Of a stretch of DNA of 64,000 nucleotides, positions 53,593 to 62,424 are shown piece after piece. The first letter of the stretch is position 1, and each line of letters begins with the position of its first letter. The position numbers and the translations under genes are program-made. Origin of the DNA: Acidobacteriota bacterium. Its GTDB lineage: Bacteria > Acidobacteriota > Holophagae > Acanthopleuribacterales > Acanthopleuribacteraceae. The stretch is from NCBI GenBank assembly GCA_020637335.1, contig JACJWC010000016.1, positions 74,231 through 138,230 on the forward strand. Reading direction: 5' to 3'. The notes under the pieces were generated by a model. The model had not been told where the DNA came from. It made no database searches and was given only the letters and a program-made list of their open reading frames with translations.

Positions 53593-54105
53593 TCAAGGTT
53601 CTTGCCCAATCATGAGCATTTGCATGCTGGTCTGGGTGAGTTCGCCCCTTTGACTGACCAATTTGATCGGTGGACCCGGATGATCCTTGGCGAACCAAAA
53701 CGTTTCACTGCCCTCGGCATTTTTGACGACGTATTTCCAGCAAGCCTTTTTGCCCATAACACTGTCGATCGTTTCTTCGCTGAGCTCGGTGGATTGGATG
53801 GGGAAGGAGGCATGGCCTTGCAAGTCCGCCCAACTGGCCGATCCTGTCTGTGCGGCGCCCATCGGATTGCCTTCTAAATCGTAGTTTTGCGATTCGAATA
53901 CGGCCGTTTCGGGGTCCGATCCGCGAAAAATGACCTTGGTCAAAAAGGCGTCCCCATCCATGGGGTGCATGAGCAGGATCGAGCAGTGACCCTCTACACT
54001 TGCGCTGCGAATCTGTTCGGCGCTAAAGGGTGTGGGGTGAAATCCCTCCTGTAACACGTGCGATTTGGGGGGCATTTGAAGCCATAAAGCTACAACAAAC
54101 AACAT
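53593..54105 (-). CDS. Small secreted protein, DUF4412-like
   Basis: ATG 54105 with a GAGG site opens a short signal peptide (MLFVVALWLQM); upstream codons of the same frame to 54369 have no such support. The 170-residue product has strands such as DAFLTKVIFRGSDPETAVFESQNYD, KKACWKYVVKN and ETFWFAKDHPGPPIKLVSQRG, which recall DUF4412/LolA-like periplasmic folds. The match is by general pattern and tentative. No role can be assigned. Confidence 0.55.
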   Translation of the reverse strand: MLFVVALWLQMPPKSHVLQEGFHPTPFSAEQIRSASVEGHCSILLMHPMDGDAFLTKVIFRGSDPETAVFESQNYDLEGNPMGAAQTGSASWADLQGHASFPIQSTELSEETIDSVMGKKACWKYVVKNAEGSETFWFAKDHPGPPIKLVSQRGELTQTSMQMLMIGQEP

Positions 54106-54344
54106 AAAAACCTCAAAACCGATAGTTTCATTATCATACCGAATCGCCAATTCAATTGTTGCAAAGGGGATCCATCGCCAATGAAATCTAAGACGCCAAA
54201 GGCTCGATTGAGTTGGTGATATTGGCTCCCGTGACCCTGCTGAATTCGGAGCTTTTAACAACCCAATCCGCCCCCAAACTATTGCGGAGTGCTGGTTCGG
54301 GAAGCGCCTTAAGTGGCTTGTTTTGCTGGTGTTCAAAATGAATA

Positions 54345-54372
54345 TTGCCACAATAGGACTTTGGTGCATAAT
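54345..54372 (+). promoter_or_regulatory. Sigma70-like promoter of the 38-residue peptide gene
   Basis: TTGCCA (54345-54350) and CATAAT (54367-54372) are spaced by 16 bases and lie 46 bases before the ATG at 54418. The rest of the 312-base gap 54106-54417 shows no gene, repeat or strong hairpin to me. Confidence 0.45.
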
Positions 54373-54417
54373 GAAGCCAGGAACCGCGATGCCCGATCAA
54401 ATTCAAGGAGGCACCTC

Positions 54418-54534
54418 ATGGCAAAAGGCTTAAACCAAGAGAAGAAGACCAAAAAAGCGCCCGCTAAAACCGCCAAGGAAAAAAAGTTAGCTAAAGCCGA
54501 GAAAAAAGCCGAAAAGAAACGCAGCAACAGCTAA
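54418..54534 (+). CDS. 38-residue Lys/Ala-rich small protein
   Basis: A strong AAGGAGG site 6 bases before the ATG and a promoter upstream support this short gene. The product starts MAKGLNQEKKTKKAP, is about 40 percent lysine and has KAEKKAEKK repeats, so it is highly basic and probably helical or disordered. It may bind nucleic acid or ribosomes. Similar MAKGQN-type peptides are annotated in other bacteria as hypothetical. It ends 19 bases before the stop of the converging NYN-LOTUS gene. Confidence 0.7.
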   Translation: MAKGLNQEKKTKKAPAKTAKEKKLAKAEKKAEKKRSNS

Positions 54535-54553
54535 GCCACGCGAAAGTTTTGGC

Positions 54554-55378
54554 CTAATCGTCTGCTTGGAAGTTGCGGATAATGTAGCCGCCTGACTTTT
54601 CGTCCAAATCCAATTCTAGGAGGCCGCGTTGTGCGGCCTCGTCCAGCAGTTTTTTAAATGAGCGAAAGCCGTAATATGTTTCGTTGAAGCCGGGCCGTCG
54701 GCGTTTTAGGGTCTGTTTCACCATGGAGCCCCAAATTTTCTCACCCGATCCGCGTTCCTGGGCCATGGCTTCCAGCGTTTCCATTACCAAATCCAAAGCC
54801 TCGACGACTAAAGTTTCGGGGTCCTTTTCTTTCTTCTCAGCCGGTTCGCCTTTTTGGGTTTTGGTAGGCGCTTTGCGGGTCTTTTTGCGAATTTCCTTTT
54901 TCTCGGTGACCAAATTGTCGTAATAAATGAACTCGTCACAATTGGACATCAACAAATCGGAGGTGGAGTTTTGTACGCCCACCCCGATCACTTCTTTGTT
55001 GTTCTCGCGCAACTTGCTGACCAGTGGCGAGAAATCGGAATCGCCACTGATGATCACAAAAGTATCTACATGGGCCTTGGTGTAACACAAATCCAAAGCG
55101 TCGACGACCATACGAATATCGGCTGAATTTTTTCCCGAGAGCCGGACATGCGGAATCTCAATCAACTCAAAGGCCGCTTCGTGCATGGCCGTTTTAAATT
55201 CCTTGTAACGGTCCCAGTCGCAATAGGCCTTTTTGACGACAATACTGCCCTTGAGCAATAGCCGCTCCAAGACTTTTTTGATATCAAACTGTGCATATTG
55301 GGCCGCACGCACACCCAATGCGATGTTTTCAAAGTCGCAAAAGACGGCAAGGTTGGCGGATTCTGGGGCTTTTCGCAT
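54554..55378 (-). CDS. NYN (PIN-like) domain protein with C-terminal LOTUS/OST-HTH domain
   Basis: The 274-residue protein has an N-terminal NYN nuclease-like domain of the LabA/DUF88 group: VFCDFENIALG (D15), SGKNSADIRMVVDAL (D87, D93), and ISGDSDFSPLV (D113, D115), all acidic residues of the active site kept. A Lys-rich linker (about 160-185) leads to an OST-HTH/LOTUS domain (about 205-270: IWGSMVKQTLKRRRPGF, GFRSFKKLLDEAAQRGLLEL). Both parts point to RNA binding or cleavage. It is transcribed on its own, with an AAGG site before ATG 55378. Confidence 0.88.
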   Translation of the reverse strand: MRKAPESANLAVFCDFENIALGVRAAQYAQFDIKKVLERLLLKGSIVVKKAYCDWDRYKEFKTAMHEAAFELIEIPHVRLSGKNSADIRMVVDALDLCYTKAHVDTFVIISGDSDFSPLVSKLRENNKEVIGVGVQNSTSDLLMSNCDEFIYYDNLVTEKKEIRKKTRKAPTKTQKGEPAEKKEKDPETLVVEALDLVMETLEAMAQERGSGEKIWGSMVKQTLKRRRPGFNETYYGFRSFKKLLDEAAQRGLLELDLDEKSGGYIIRNFQADD

Positions 55379-55539
55379 CGATAAACCTTAGAGGGAAAAC
55401 GCTTTTCAAAGTCCAGCATACGCTACTTTCTTCAAAAAAATTAAAATTGCAGCGGAACTATTTTTGGAACCTGCAGCTTTTGGTCACATGGTAAGGTAGG
55501 AGCGATTTTTTTTTGGCCTAGCCAGGGGGCGCATTACCC

Positions 55540-57309
55540 ATGAGCAATACGACGACGCATCCCAAACTCGGCGAGTTGCCCTCGACCGCTATTTGTGGCA
55601 ATGACATCAGTTCTTCGGTCCTCTATGTTTCGGCCCTGGCCATTGCATTTGCCGGCCAATACGCCTGGATCACCTTACTGACCGTTTCCTTTGTTCTGTT
55701 TTTGTTTCGCAAAATCTACGGTGAGGTGGTGGGCGCAATCCCGCTTAATGGCGGGGCCTACAACGCACTGCTGAACACGACCAGCAAGTCGATGGCTTCG
55801 GTTGCCGCCACGTTGACGATCCTGTCCTACATGGCGACGGCTGTTATTTCAGCCAATGAGGCCATGCATTATTTCCATCATTTGGTGACTGCTCTCCCAA
55901 TCATTGGGGCGACCATTGTTCTTTTGGTTCTGTTTGCGGCCCTGACCATCGGTGGCATCAAGGAATCATCGGTTGTTGCGATTGGCATTTTTGTGTTCCA
56001 TTTGGTTTCTCTTGCGCTGCTCGCAGTGGTCATTGGTTACTTCCTCATCGTGAACGGTTTGGATATTTTTTGGCAGAACCAAGCGGAGCCGCTTAGCTCG
56101 GGTGGGGTAGGTAAGGCCATTTTCTTTGGATTTGCGGCCTCTATGTTGGGTGTTTCGGGTTTTGAGAGTTCCGCGAACTTTGTTGAAGAGCAGGAAGTCG
56201 GCGTTTTCCCCAAAACCCTGCGCAACATGTGGGTGATTGTCTCGATCATCAACCCGCTCATGGCTGTTTTTGCCCTGGCCCTTTTCAGCGTTCCCGTTCT
56301 GCAATCGGACGCTTACCAAAATACTTTGCTGATTGAAATGGCCAACCAAGTCGGGGGAAAGTGGCTGGCTGGCGTGATTGCTATTGATGCCGTTCTGGTT
56401 TTGAGCGGTGCCGTCCTGACCAGTTTTGTCGGGGTGACCGGTCTCTTGGAACGCATGACTTTAGATCGGATCCTGCCACAATTTTTTCTGGAGAAAAATA
56501 GGCGGGGAAGCGCTTATCGCATCATCATCGTATTTTTGCTGCTGTGTATTTCGGTTCTGGTGATTACGCAGGGCAATGTCAAATTGCTGGCTGGCGTTTA
56601 CACCATTTCGTTTCTTTCGGTGATGGCGTTATTCGGCATCGGGAACATCCTGCTCAAAGTCAAACGGGCCAGCTTACCACGGCCTGAGAAAGCGGCCTGG
56701 CTCTCTGTCTTCCTTGCAGTAGGTGCCGTGCTTACAGCGCTTTATGGCAATTTGCGCATGGAAACCAAAGAAGGGTTGCCAAGCAATTTCACCGTGTTCC
56801 TGGAATATTTTGTCCCGTTTATTGTGGGTGTCGCGATTATGCTGAATCGCACCCTTCTGCTTAAAGTGGCCTTGAAGGTGATTCAAGCACTGTTTCTACC
56901 CGTTCAAAGATTCGTTGAAAAAACCAACGCTCGTATTCTGGCCACCATTAATACCATCAACAATCAGGAGTTCGTTTTCTTTACCAAGGGCGAAAATATT
57001 GCCTTGCTCAACAAGGTCATGTTGTACATCCGCGACAACGAACACACGCACCGCATCAAAATTGTGCGGGTCCTGAACGATGGCGAATCCATGCCCAGTA
57101 ACATGGCTAATGAAATCGATTTTCTCGATCGCGAATATCCCGAAATCAAAATTGATTTTGTGGTCGAAAAAGGGGTTTTCTCGCCACAATTAATCCGAGA
57201 ACTCTCTCAAAAGTGGAAGATTCCGATAAATTTCATGTTTATTGGTTCGCCGACTGAAAAGTTCCCCTACCGGGTCGAGGAATTAGGTGGCGTTCGCTTG
57301 ATAATTTAG
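55540..57309 (+). CDS. APC-family amino acid permease with C-terminal cytoplasmic domain
   Basis: The 589-residue protein has about 12 membrane helices. TAICGNDISSSVLYV at the start of helix 1 and PLNGGAYNALLNTTSKSMAS near residue 70 are typical of the APC superfamily. A soluble tail of about 130 residues (from about 460) is predicted to be alpha/beta (FVFFTKGENIALLNKVMLYIRDNE, KIVRVLNDGE, IDFVVEKGVFSPQLIRELS) and recalls regulatory tails of the universal-stress type. The substrate, an amino acid or related amine, cannot be inferred. An AGGGGG site is 9 bases before the ATG. It converges on the Kef gene with a 29-base gap. Confidence 0.88.
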   Translation: MSNTTTHPKLGELPSTAICGNDISSSVLYVSALAIAFAGQYAWITLLTVSFVLFLFRKIYGEVVGAIPLNGGAYNALLNTTSKSMASVAATLTILSYMATAVISANEAMHYFHHLVTALPIIGATIVLLVLFAALTIGGIKESSVVAIGIFVFHLVSLALLAVVIGYFLIVNGLDIFWQNQAEPLSSGGVGKAIFFGFAASMLGVSGFESSANFVEEQEVGVFPKTLRNMWVIVSIINPLMAVFALALFSVPVLQSDAYQNTLLIEMANQVGGKWLAGVIAIDAVLVLSGAVLTSFVGVTGLLERMTLDRILPQFFLEKNRRGSAYRIIIVFLLLCISVLVITQGNVKLLAGVYTISFLSVMALFGIGNILLKVKRASLPRPEKAAWLSVFLAVGAVLTALYGNLRMETKEGLPSNFTVFLEYFVPFIVGVAIMLNRTLLLKVALKVIQALFLPVQRFVEKTNARILATINTINNQEFVFFTKGENIALLNKVMLYIRDNEHTHRIKIVRVLNDGESMPSNMANEIDFLDREYPEIKIDFVVEKGVFSPQLIRELSQKWKIPINFMFIGSPTEKFPYRVEELGGVRLII

Positions 57310-57338
57310 AAGCCACCAGTACGCCAACGCAGTTTGGG

Positions 57339-59105
57339 TTATTGCGATTCTTCGCGGTCGAACAGGTTCTCTAACTCGGTTACCGCCTGTTTGGCCCGGC
57401 TGGCTAATTGGCTCAAATCGTTTTGATGGGGGTACATATCCTCAATGAGTGCCTCATCGTGTTTGCGGAAAGTCTCAAGCGCTTGTGTCCGGGCAGAGAA
57501 GTTGAGGCCCAGCGCTTTGAGCACGTCACCGGCCATTTCCAGACTGGAATGAAAAGTCTCCCGCTTCACTTCGCGGATGCCCAAATTGTAAAGCTTGTAG
57601 ACATGTAACCGGTCATAAGCCCGGACAAACAATTGGATATGCGGAAAATGCTGCTGAACCGTTTGGGCAATTTTTAAGCTGACCTCCGGTTTATCCACCG
57701 CGATGACCAGAATCTGGGCCTTCTCTAAGCCGGCCGCATGTAATAAGTCGAGGCGGCTGGCATCGCCGTAATAGATCTTATTGCCAAACTTCCGCACAAA
57801 ATCGACGTGCTCTGAGCTGGCATCCAATGCGGTAAACGCGATCCGTTTTGCCCGCAGGATCCGCGCAATAATCTGACCAAATCGACCAAAACCCGCAATG
57901 ACCACCTTGGGGTTTTCGCCTTCAATTGTGTCAAAGGGTCGCGTTTCTTCACGGTTGAGGAGGGGGTCCAAAACCTTTTCATTGACCAAAACGACGAGTG
58001 GGGTCAACGCCATACTAATCGAGACCACCAGAATTAGCAGTTGGGCCAGATCCGGTTCCAGTGCTTGCACGCCGCTGGCCACCCCAAACAGAACAAAGGC
58101 AAATTCGCCGCCCTGGCAGAGGGTCACGCCCAAGGTACGGGCCGCTTTGTCCGGATGTCCCGAAAACCGGCCCAAACCATACAGTGCAGCCCATTTGATC
58201 AGGACCAATCCAATCACCAAAGCCAGGACAATGGGCCATTTTTCGACCAATAGACCGAGGTTGACCGACATGCCGACCGCGATGAAGAACAGGCCCATTA
58301 ACAGCCCTTTAAACGGCTCGATATCCGCTTCAATCGCATGCCGGTACTCGGAATCGGCCAATAAAACGCCGGCCATAAACGAACCGAGCGCCATCGAGAG
58401 GCCAATCGAGTACATTAATAATGCAGTGCCCAAAACAACGAGAAGTACGGTTGCGGTAAATAACTCGGTAATGTGGGTTGCTGCAATGACCCGGAAAATG
58501 GGCCTTAATAAATACCTGCCAGCTAAAATGACGCCAATAAAGGCAATTACCGCCTTGATAAACGGCAACCATGAATGGGGTTGCGCATCGCCCTGCTCTG
58601 CACCGAGCAGGGGAAGCAATGCCAGAAGCGGGATGACCGCTAAATCCTGGAAGAGCAGAATGGCAAAAGCCGAGCGGCCATGGGCTGTTGATAATTGGTT
58701 CTTCTCCGCCAGAAGCTGCAGCGCAAATGCGGTTGAGGATAAGGCAAGCCCGAGGCCAGCTACCAGGGCATTTTTGAATCCGACTCCACAGAAGAAGGCG
58801 ACCAGCATCAGCAACGATCCCGTGAGCCCGACTTGCGCGCCACCCAAACCAAACACGGCGCGGCGCAGTTCCCATAATCGGCGCGGTTGCAATTCCAAGC
58901 CAATCACAAACAGCAGCAACACAACACCTAACTCGGAGAGATGCAGGATGGAATCGACGTCCGTGATGAAGCCTAAACTCCAAGGTCCAATTAAGATACC
59001 CGCTGTCAGATAGCCCAGCACCGAACCGAGACCCAATCGTTTAAACAGCGGGACCGCTACGACGGCCGCGGCCAGAAACAGGGTCGCTTGCTGCAAGAAG
59101 CTCAT
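57339..59105 (-). CDS. CPA2 monovalent cation/proton antiporter with RCK domain (Kef/YbaL type)
   Basis: The 588-residue protein combines a Na+/H+-exchanger membrane domain (about 1-375, with GYLTAGILIGPWSLG, LSSTAFALQLLAEK and LCQGGEFAFVLFGVASG) with a TrkA-N/RCK domain (about 400-520: VVIAGFGRFGQIIARIL, ALDASSEHVDFVRKFGNKIYYGDASR, ETFHSSLEMAGDVLKALG). It should move K+ or Na+ against protons under nucleotide or glutathione control. No KefF/KefG partner is adjacent; the neighbouring quinone oxidoreductase at 59193-60182 is of a different family. GGAG lies 8 bases before ATG 59105. Confidence 0.92.
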   Translation of the reverse strand: MSFLQQATLFLAAAVVAVPLFKRLGLGSVLGYLTAGILIGPWSLGFITDVDSILHLSELGVVLLLFVIGLELQPRRLWELRRAVFGLGGAQVGLTGSLLMLVAFFCGVGFKNALVAGLGLALSSTAFALQLLAEKNQLSTAHGRSAFAILLFQDLAVIPLLALLPLLGAEQGDAQPHSWLPFIKAVIAFIGVILAGRYLLRPIFRVIAATHITELFTATVLLVVLGTALLMYSIGLSMALGSFMAGVLLADSEYRHAIEADIEPFKGLLMGLFFIAVGMSVNLGLLVEKWPIVLALVIGLVLIKWAALYGLGRFSGHPDKAARTLGVTLCQGGEFAFVLFGVASGVQALEPDLAQLLILVVSISMALTPLVVLVNEKVLDPLLNREETRPFDTIEGENPKVVIAGFGRFGQIIARILRAKRIAFTALDASSEHVDFVRKFGNKIYYGDASRLDLLHAAGLEKAQILVIAVDKPEVSLKIAQTVQQHFPHIQLFVRAYDRLHVYKLYNLGIREVKRETFHSSLEMAGDVLKALGLNFSARTQALETFRKHDEALIEDMYPHQNDLSQLASRAKQAVTELENLFDREESQ

Positions 59106-59192
59106 GCTCGACTCCGAAGGGATGAAATTTGAGCACAGTATAGCTGCAGCCCATTCCGGCCACCAAGCCCCATCCCCTTTGATTCGATTCGT

Positions 59193-60182
59193 TTAGTGTT
59201 CCTCGGCGCCGCCTAAGTCGAGAATAACCAATCCCGTCCGCGACTCCTGCTCCACCCGGGTATGAGCGGTGGAAGCCTGATCCATTGGGAAAATACCGTC
59301 CAAAACAGCTCGGATTTTTCCCTGTTCCAACAGCGTGGCCAAATCGTCCAGTTCCGCCTGGCGTTCGCCAGCAAAGGCCACAATGACCGTTTTCTTTGAT
59401 AGGCGACCAGCCCAGGGCGCGCTGAGGATCTTTGAAAACGTGGGGTTCCCGCTGATGTAGCGCCCGCCCGTTTTAAGCACCTTCAAGCTTGAACTCAGCG
59501 GGCTGTTGGCGACCATATCGAATAGGATGTCGTATTTCTGATCCAATTGCCTGAAGTCGGTAAGGGTGTAATCGATAAAGCTATCGATACCTAAATCGCG
59601 TAAAAAACCTTCTTTGCGCGGGTGATCTACCGCCGTAACCTGGGCGCCCATCGATTTGGCGATTTGGACCGCAAACGCGCCGATGCTGCCACCCGCCCCA
59701 TTGATTAACAGGGATTCGCCGCCTTCTATTTTGGCTTTGCGCATGAAGTGCAAGGCGTTCAGACCGCCCAATGGAACCCCTGCCGCTTCGGCAAAGCTGA
59801 TGTTGGGTGGTTTTTTGCTAAGGGTAAAGGATTCGGGCAAACAGACATATTCGCCATATGCGCCCATGCGCAGGCGGGCACAGCCAAACACATGCTCGCC
59901 CGGTTGAAAGCGTTGCACCTGTGCGCCGATTTGAACCACTTCACCGGCTAAGTAGGAGCCCAGAATCGGGCGCTTGGGTTTGGACCAGCCTAAAGCCAAG
60001 CGCAAGGGGAGGGCGAACCATCGAACCGGGAACTTGAAACTGCGCAATTCGCAATCGCCTTTGGTGACCTCCGCCGCACGAACGCGGATCAGAATTTCGT
60101 TGTCTTTGGGGATTGGCTTTTCTATAGTCCCCAAGCTTAAGACTTCGGGTCCGCCATAGCGGTGATAGAGCACGGCACGCAT
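59193..60182 (-). CDS. Zinc-independent MDR-family quinone oxidoreductase
   Basis: The 329-residue protein is a medium-chain dehydrogenase/reductase: MRAVLYHRYGGPEVLSLG, GSYLAGEVVQIGAQVQRF, FAEAAGVPLGGLNALHF and the nucleotide-binding INGAGGSIGAFAVQIAKSMGAQVTAV. The catalytic zinc ligands are lacking, so NADPH-dependent reduction of quinones or enones is expected. ATG 60182 has GGAGG 5 bases upstream; an earlier ATG at 60194 lies before that site. It is divergent from the small secreted protein at 60302. Confidence 0.9.
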   Translation of the reverse strand: MRAVLYHRYGGPEVLSLGTIEKPIPKDNEILIRVRAAEVTKGDCELRSFKFPVRWFALPLRLALGWSKPKRPILGSYLAGEVVQIGAQVQRFQPGEHVFGCARLRMGAYGEYVCLPESFTLSKKPPNISFAEAAGVPLGGLNALHFMRKAKIEGGESLLINGAGGSIGAFAVQIAKSMGAQVTAVDHPRKEGFLRDLGIDSFIDYTLTDFRQLDQKYDILFDMVANSPLSSSLKVLKTGGRYISGNPTFSKILSAPWAGRLSKKTVIVAFAGERQAELDDLATLLEQGKIRAVLDGIFPMDQASTAHTRVEQESRTGLVILDLGGAEEH

Positions 60183-60301
60183 GTTAACCTCCATTTGGGT
60201 CTGTCCCAGGCATAACGTTTTACAACGCTAATGGTTTGGTTTAATCAATCCGTATTTTAAAGTAAGGCTTCTCGGTCCTGCCGTTTGCTTGGGATGGCTG
60301 C

Positions 60302-61063
60302 ATGTTTCTTTTGCTTTTTTTGTGTTGGTTTCAGACGGACCCCATTCGTGTGGTTCTCCATTCCGGCACCGTTCTGCGCTGTGCGGAATTACAAAAAGTT
60401 GACGAAACCTGGTCAGTCATTACCCTGGCCGATGGTTTTGAAGCTCCAGCACCTTATGTCGGTGTGCGAAAGTTTAAAATTCGCAATCACCTGATCAATT
60501 GGCAGGAAACCTGGCCTGAGCCTGCTGAGGCTGAAGTACCAGAAGCGTCGAAACGCATCCAAATCGATCAGGCCCAACTGGAAAAATATGCACAAGACCA
60601 TCCGCGTGCAGCCAACGAAAACGAAATCGCCCCACCGACTTTGACCTCCAGCCAACCCAGTTCGGAGCCGAAGCCGGCGAGGAGCCCCAATGAACCGCTC
60701 GTGTATGAGCCCAACCGCATTTATGAACGACCCCAGGATATGGCCGGTCAAGAAGAAATGAACCGCATGTTCCAGATCGCATTTGACGACCAAATGCGTG
60801 AAGTGGATCGTCGCGAAGCCGATCTCCAAGCGAGTTTTGAACGTTATTCGGCCAGTACCTACAACGTTTCGCGTGGTTATGTTTCGGCCTATAACCCCGA
60901 GTATTACTGGAGTTTGGTGGTTGCCGATCGCCACGAATACGAAACGGAATTCGAAAAAGCAACCCGAATCGCAGAGGATGCACGCAAAAGCGGTGCGAAA
61001 CTCAATCGGCCTTCCCCCGAGAAAAACCAACGCCTTTTACGCGAAATCGACCGCAACCAGTAA
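60302..61063 (+). CDS. Secreted protein of unknown function
   Basis: The 253-residue protein begins with a short signal peptide (MFLLLFLCWF) and a compact beta domain (IRVVLHSGTVLRCAELQKV, VITLADGFEAPAPYVGVRKFKI) of about 60 residues. A Pro/Ser/Glu-rich disordered linker and a charged helical C-terminus (MREVDRREADLQASFERYSAS, EYETEFEKATRIAEDARKSG) follow. The start of the protein looks like a small SH3-like or PilZ-free beta barrel. I recognise no family. It is probably periplasmic. The downstream gene is 148 bases away across an AT-rich gap. Confidence 0.65.
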   Translation: MFLLLFLCWFQTDPIRVVLHSGTVLRCAELQKVDETWSVITLADGFEAPAPYVGVRKFKIRNHLINWQETWPEPAEAEVPEASKRIQIDQAQLEKYAQDHPRAANENEIAPPTLTSSQPSSEPKPARSPNEPLVYEPNRIYERPQDMAGQEEMNRMFQIAFDDQMREVDRREADLQASFERYSASTYNVSRGYVSAYNPEYYWSLVVADRHEYETEFEKATRIAEDARKSGAKLNRPSPEKNQRLLREIDRNQ

Positions 61064-61211
61064 GGGCGAGAACCCAATTTCTTAGCGTGGCCCTAACTTT
61101 TTGCATGATTCTTTTTGTGTATTGTAGGAAAATAATATTCTGATGCAATATGCTGAATTGTAGAGATTTGAAATCTTTGGGTTTTGTAATTTGGGTATTT
61201 TGGTGGGGCAA

Positions 61212-61571
61212 ATGCAAAAATCAGACGATGACACAATGGCTGAAGGTGATCGTCGTGAGGCGTTACGTGCGTCCGTGATCATGCCAGATGTAATTGAGGA
61301 GCCCCAATGGAACGTGGATGGCCCACGCGAATATCGGCGCAATGCTTGGAGCATGGTCGGCTTTGGTGCGTTTTTAATTGTCGGGCCGATTGTTTTGGTA
61401 CTCCTGACCGGCTATTTTTTTTACGTTATGCCGGTGATCGGTTTAATCCTGATTGGGATGGGTATCAACAGGTTGGGTGCAACGCCAGCTCCTGCAAAAC
61501 CCAGCAACAACGAACCTGCAAAACCCCGTTATGAACCGCCCGGCGGGGACAATAGTAAAAATGGACCCTAA
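61212..61571 (+). CDS. Small two-helix membrane protein of unknown function
   Basis: The 119-residue protein starts at ATG 61212 after GGTGGGG; an in-frame TTG at 61191 is possible. Its cytoplasmic N-terminus is acidic (about 1-48). Two closely spaced membrane helices follow (NAWSMVGFGAFLIVGPIVLVLL and FFYVMPVIGLILIGMGI), then a Pro/Lys/Asn-rich tail ending NSKNGP. No known family. It is followed directly by an array of 9-bp repeats. Confidence 0.6.
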   Translation: MQKSDDDTMAEGDRREALRASVIMPDVIEEPQWNVDGPREYRRNAWSMVGFGAFLIVGPIVLVLLTGYFFYVMPVIGLILIGMGINRLGATPAPAKPSNNEPAKPRYEPPGGDNSKNGP

Positions 61572-61572
61572 A

Positions 61573-61617
61573 AACCCTTAAGACTTTAATAACCCTAATG
61601 ACTTTAAAAACTTTAGA
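61573..61617. repeat. Array of five 9-bp repeats (reverse orientation)
   Basis: Five consecutive 9-base units read AACCCTTAA, GACTTTAAT, AACCCTAAT, GACTTTAAA and AACTTTAGA. They are the reverse complement of the unit ATTAAAGTC found at 62353-62406, so the two arrays form imperfect inverted repeats on either side of the oxidoreductase gene at 61669-62337. Confidence 0.75.
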
Positions 61618-61668
61618 CTTGCTATCATCTCCCGGTAAACCCAATCAAGCTAAGGCCAAGGAGCAAGC

Positions 61669-62337
61669 ATGGGCTTAAAAGTCGTCATTACCGGAGCTAC
61701 GGGCATGGTCGGCAAAGCCGTCCTGCTGGAGTGTCTAGAGTCTGCGGAGGTGGACTCGGTTTTATTGATTAACCGCAGCCCAATTGGCCTGCAACACGCC
61801 AAGCTTCGCGAGGTGCTTCACCGCGATTTCTCCGACTTCTCGGCGATTGAAGCAGAGCTCCAGGGACTGGATGCCTGTTTCTACTGTATGGGCGTTTCGG
61901 CCTTTCGCAAAAGTGAAGCGGAATATGCCCGTTTCACCGTGGATTACACCCAAGCCTTTCTGGCTATTTTGAAAAAAGGCAGCCCGCAGTCCGTGGTGAT
62001 TTACGTCTCGGGTAGCGGCACCGACAGCAGCGAAAAGGGTCGGGTTATGTGGGCCCGAGTCAAGGGCCGCACAGAGAACCTGATCCTAAATGCCGGTTTC
62101 AAGGATGCTTATGCCTTTCGGCCCGGTTTTATCCTGCCGCAAAAAGGTGTGCGTTCCAAAACGCGGCTCTACCAGTTCTTCTACGATGTGTTGCGGCCGT
62201 TTTACCCCTTGATCAAGCGTCTACCCAGCGTGGTCACCAGCAGTGAAGTGGGCCGCGCCATGATCCGCCTGGCTCAGCAACCCCAGACCCTCAAGCATCT
62301 GGAAAACAAAGATATCCGCCAAGCAGCAAAAGGCTAA
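61669..62337 (+). CDS. Atypical SDR / NAD(P)H-binding oxidoreductase
   Basis: The 222-residue protein has a Rossmann start (KVVITGATGMVGKAVLLECL, the GATGMVG dinucleotide loop at 9-15), LLINRSPIG, the CFYCMGVSAFRKS strand and YVSGSGTDSSEKGRVMWARVKGRTE, with a Lys in the catalytic position but no classical YxxxK. This fits the atypical SDR group of NAD(P)-binding, epimerase-like proteins often annotated as hypothetical. The ribosome site is AAGGAG. It lies between two inverted arrays of 9-bp repeats, which suggests that the segment may have been exchanged as a block. Confidence 0.8.
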   Translation: MGLKVVITGATGMVGKAVLLECLESAEVDSVLLINRSPIGLQHAKLREVLHRDFSDFSAIEAELQGLDACFYCMGVSAFRKSEAEYARFTVDYTQAFLAILKKGSPQSVVIYVSGSGTDSSEKGRVMWARVKGRTENLILNAGFKDAYAFRPGFILPQKGVRSKTRLYQFFYDVLRPFYPLIKRLPSVVTSSEVGRAMIRLAQQPQTLKHLENKDIRQAAKG

Positions 62338-62352
62338 ACCCGCGGTTCTGAG

Positions 62353-62406
62353 ATTAAGGTCCTTAGAGTCATTAAGGTCATTAAAGTCATTAAAGTCGTT
62401 AGGGAC
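62353..62406. repeat. Array of six 9-bp repeats
   Basis: Six tandem 9-base units: ATTAAGGTC, CTTAGAGTC, ATTAAGGTC, ATTAAAGTC, ATTAAAGTC and GTTAGGGAC. The array lies in the gap between the oxidoreductase and the converging four-helix-bundle gene and mirrors the array at 61573-61617. Confidence 0.8.
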
Positions 62407-62424
62407 CCAAAAGACCCTGAACCC

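Noticed and set aside
57898..59013. 371-codon plus-strand reading frame
   Set aside because: It is antisense to the Kef antiporter gene, is Ser/Thr/Pro-rich without any domain and mirrors the codon bias of the real gene.
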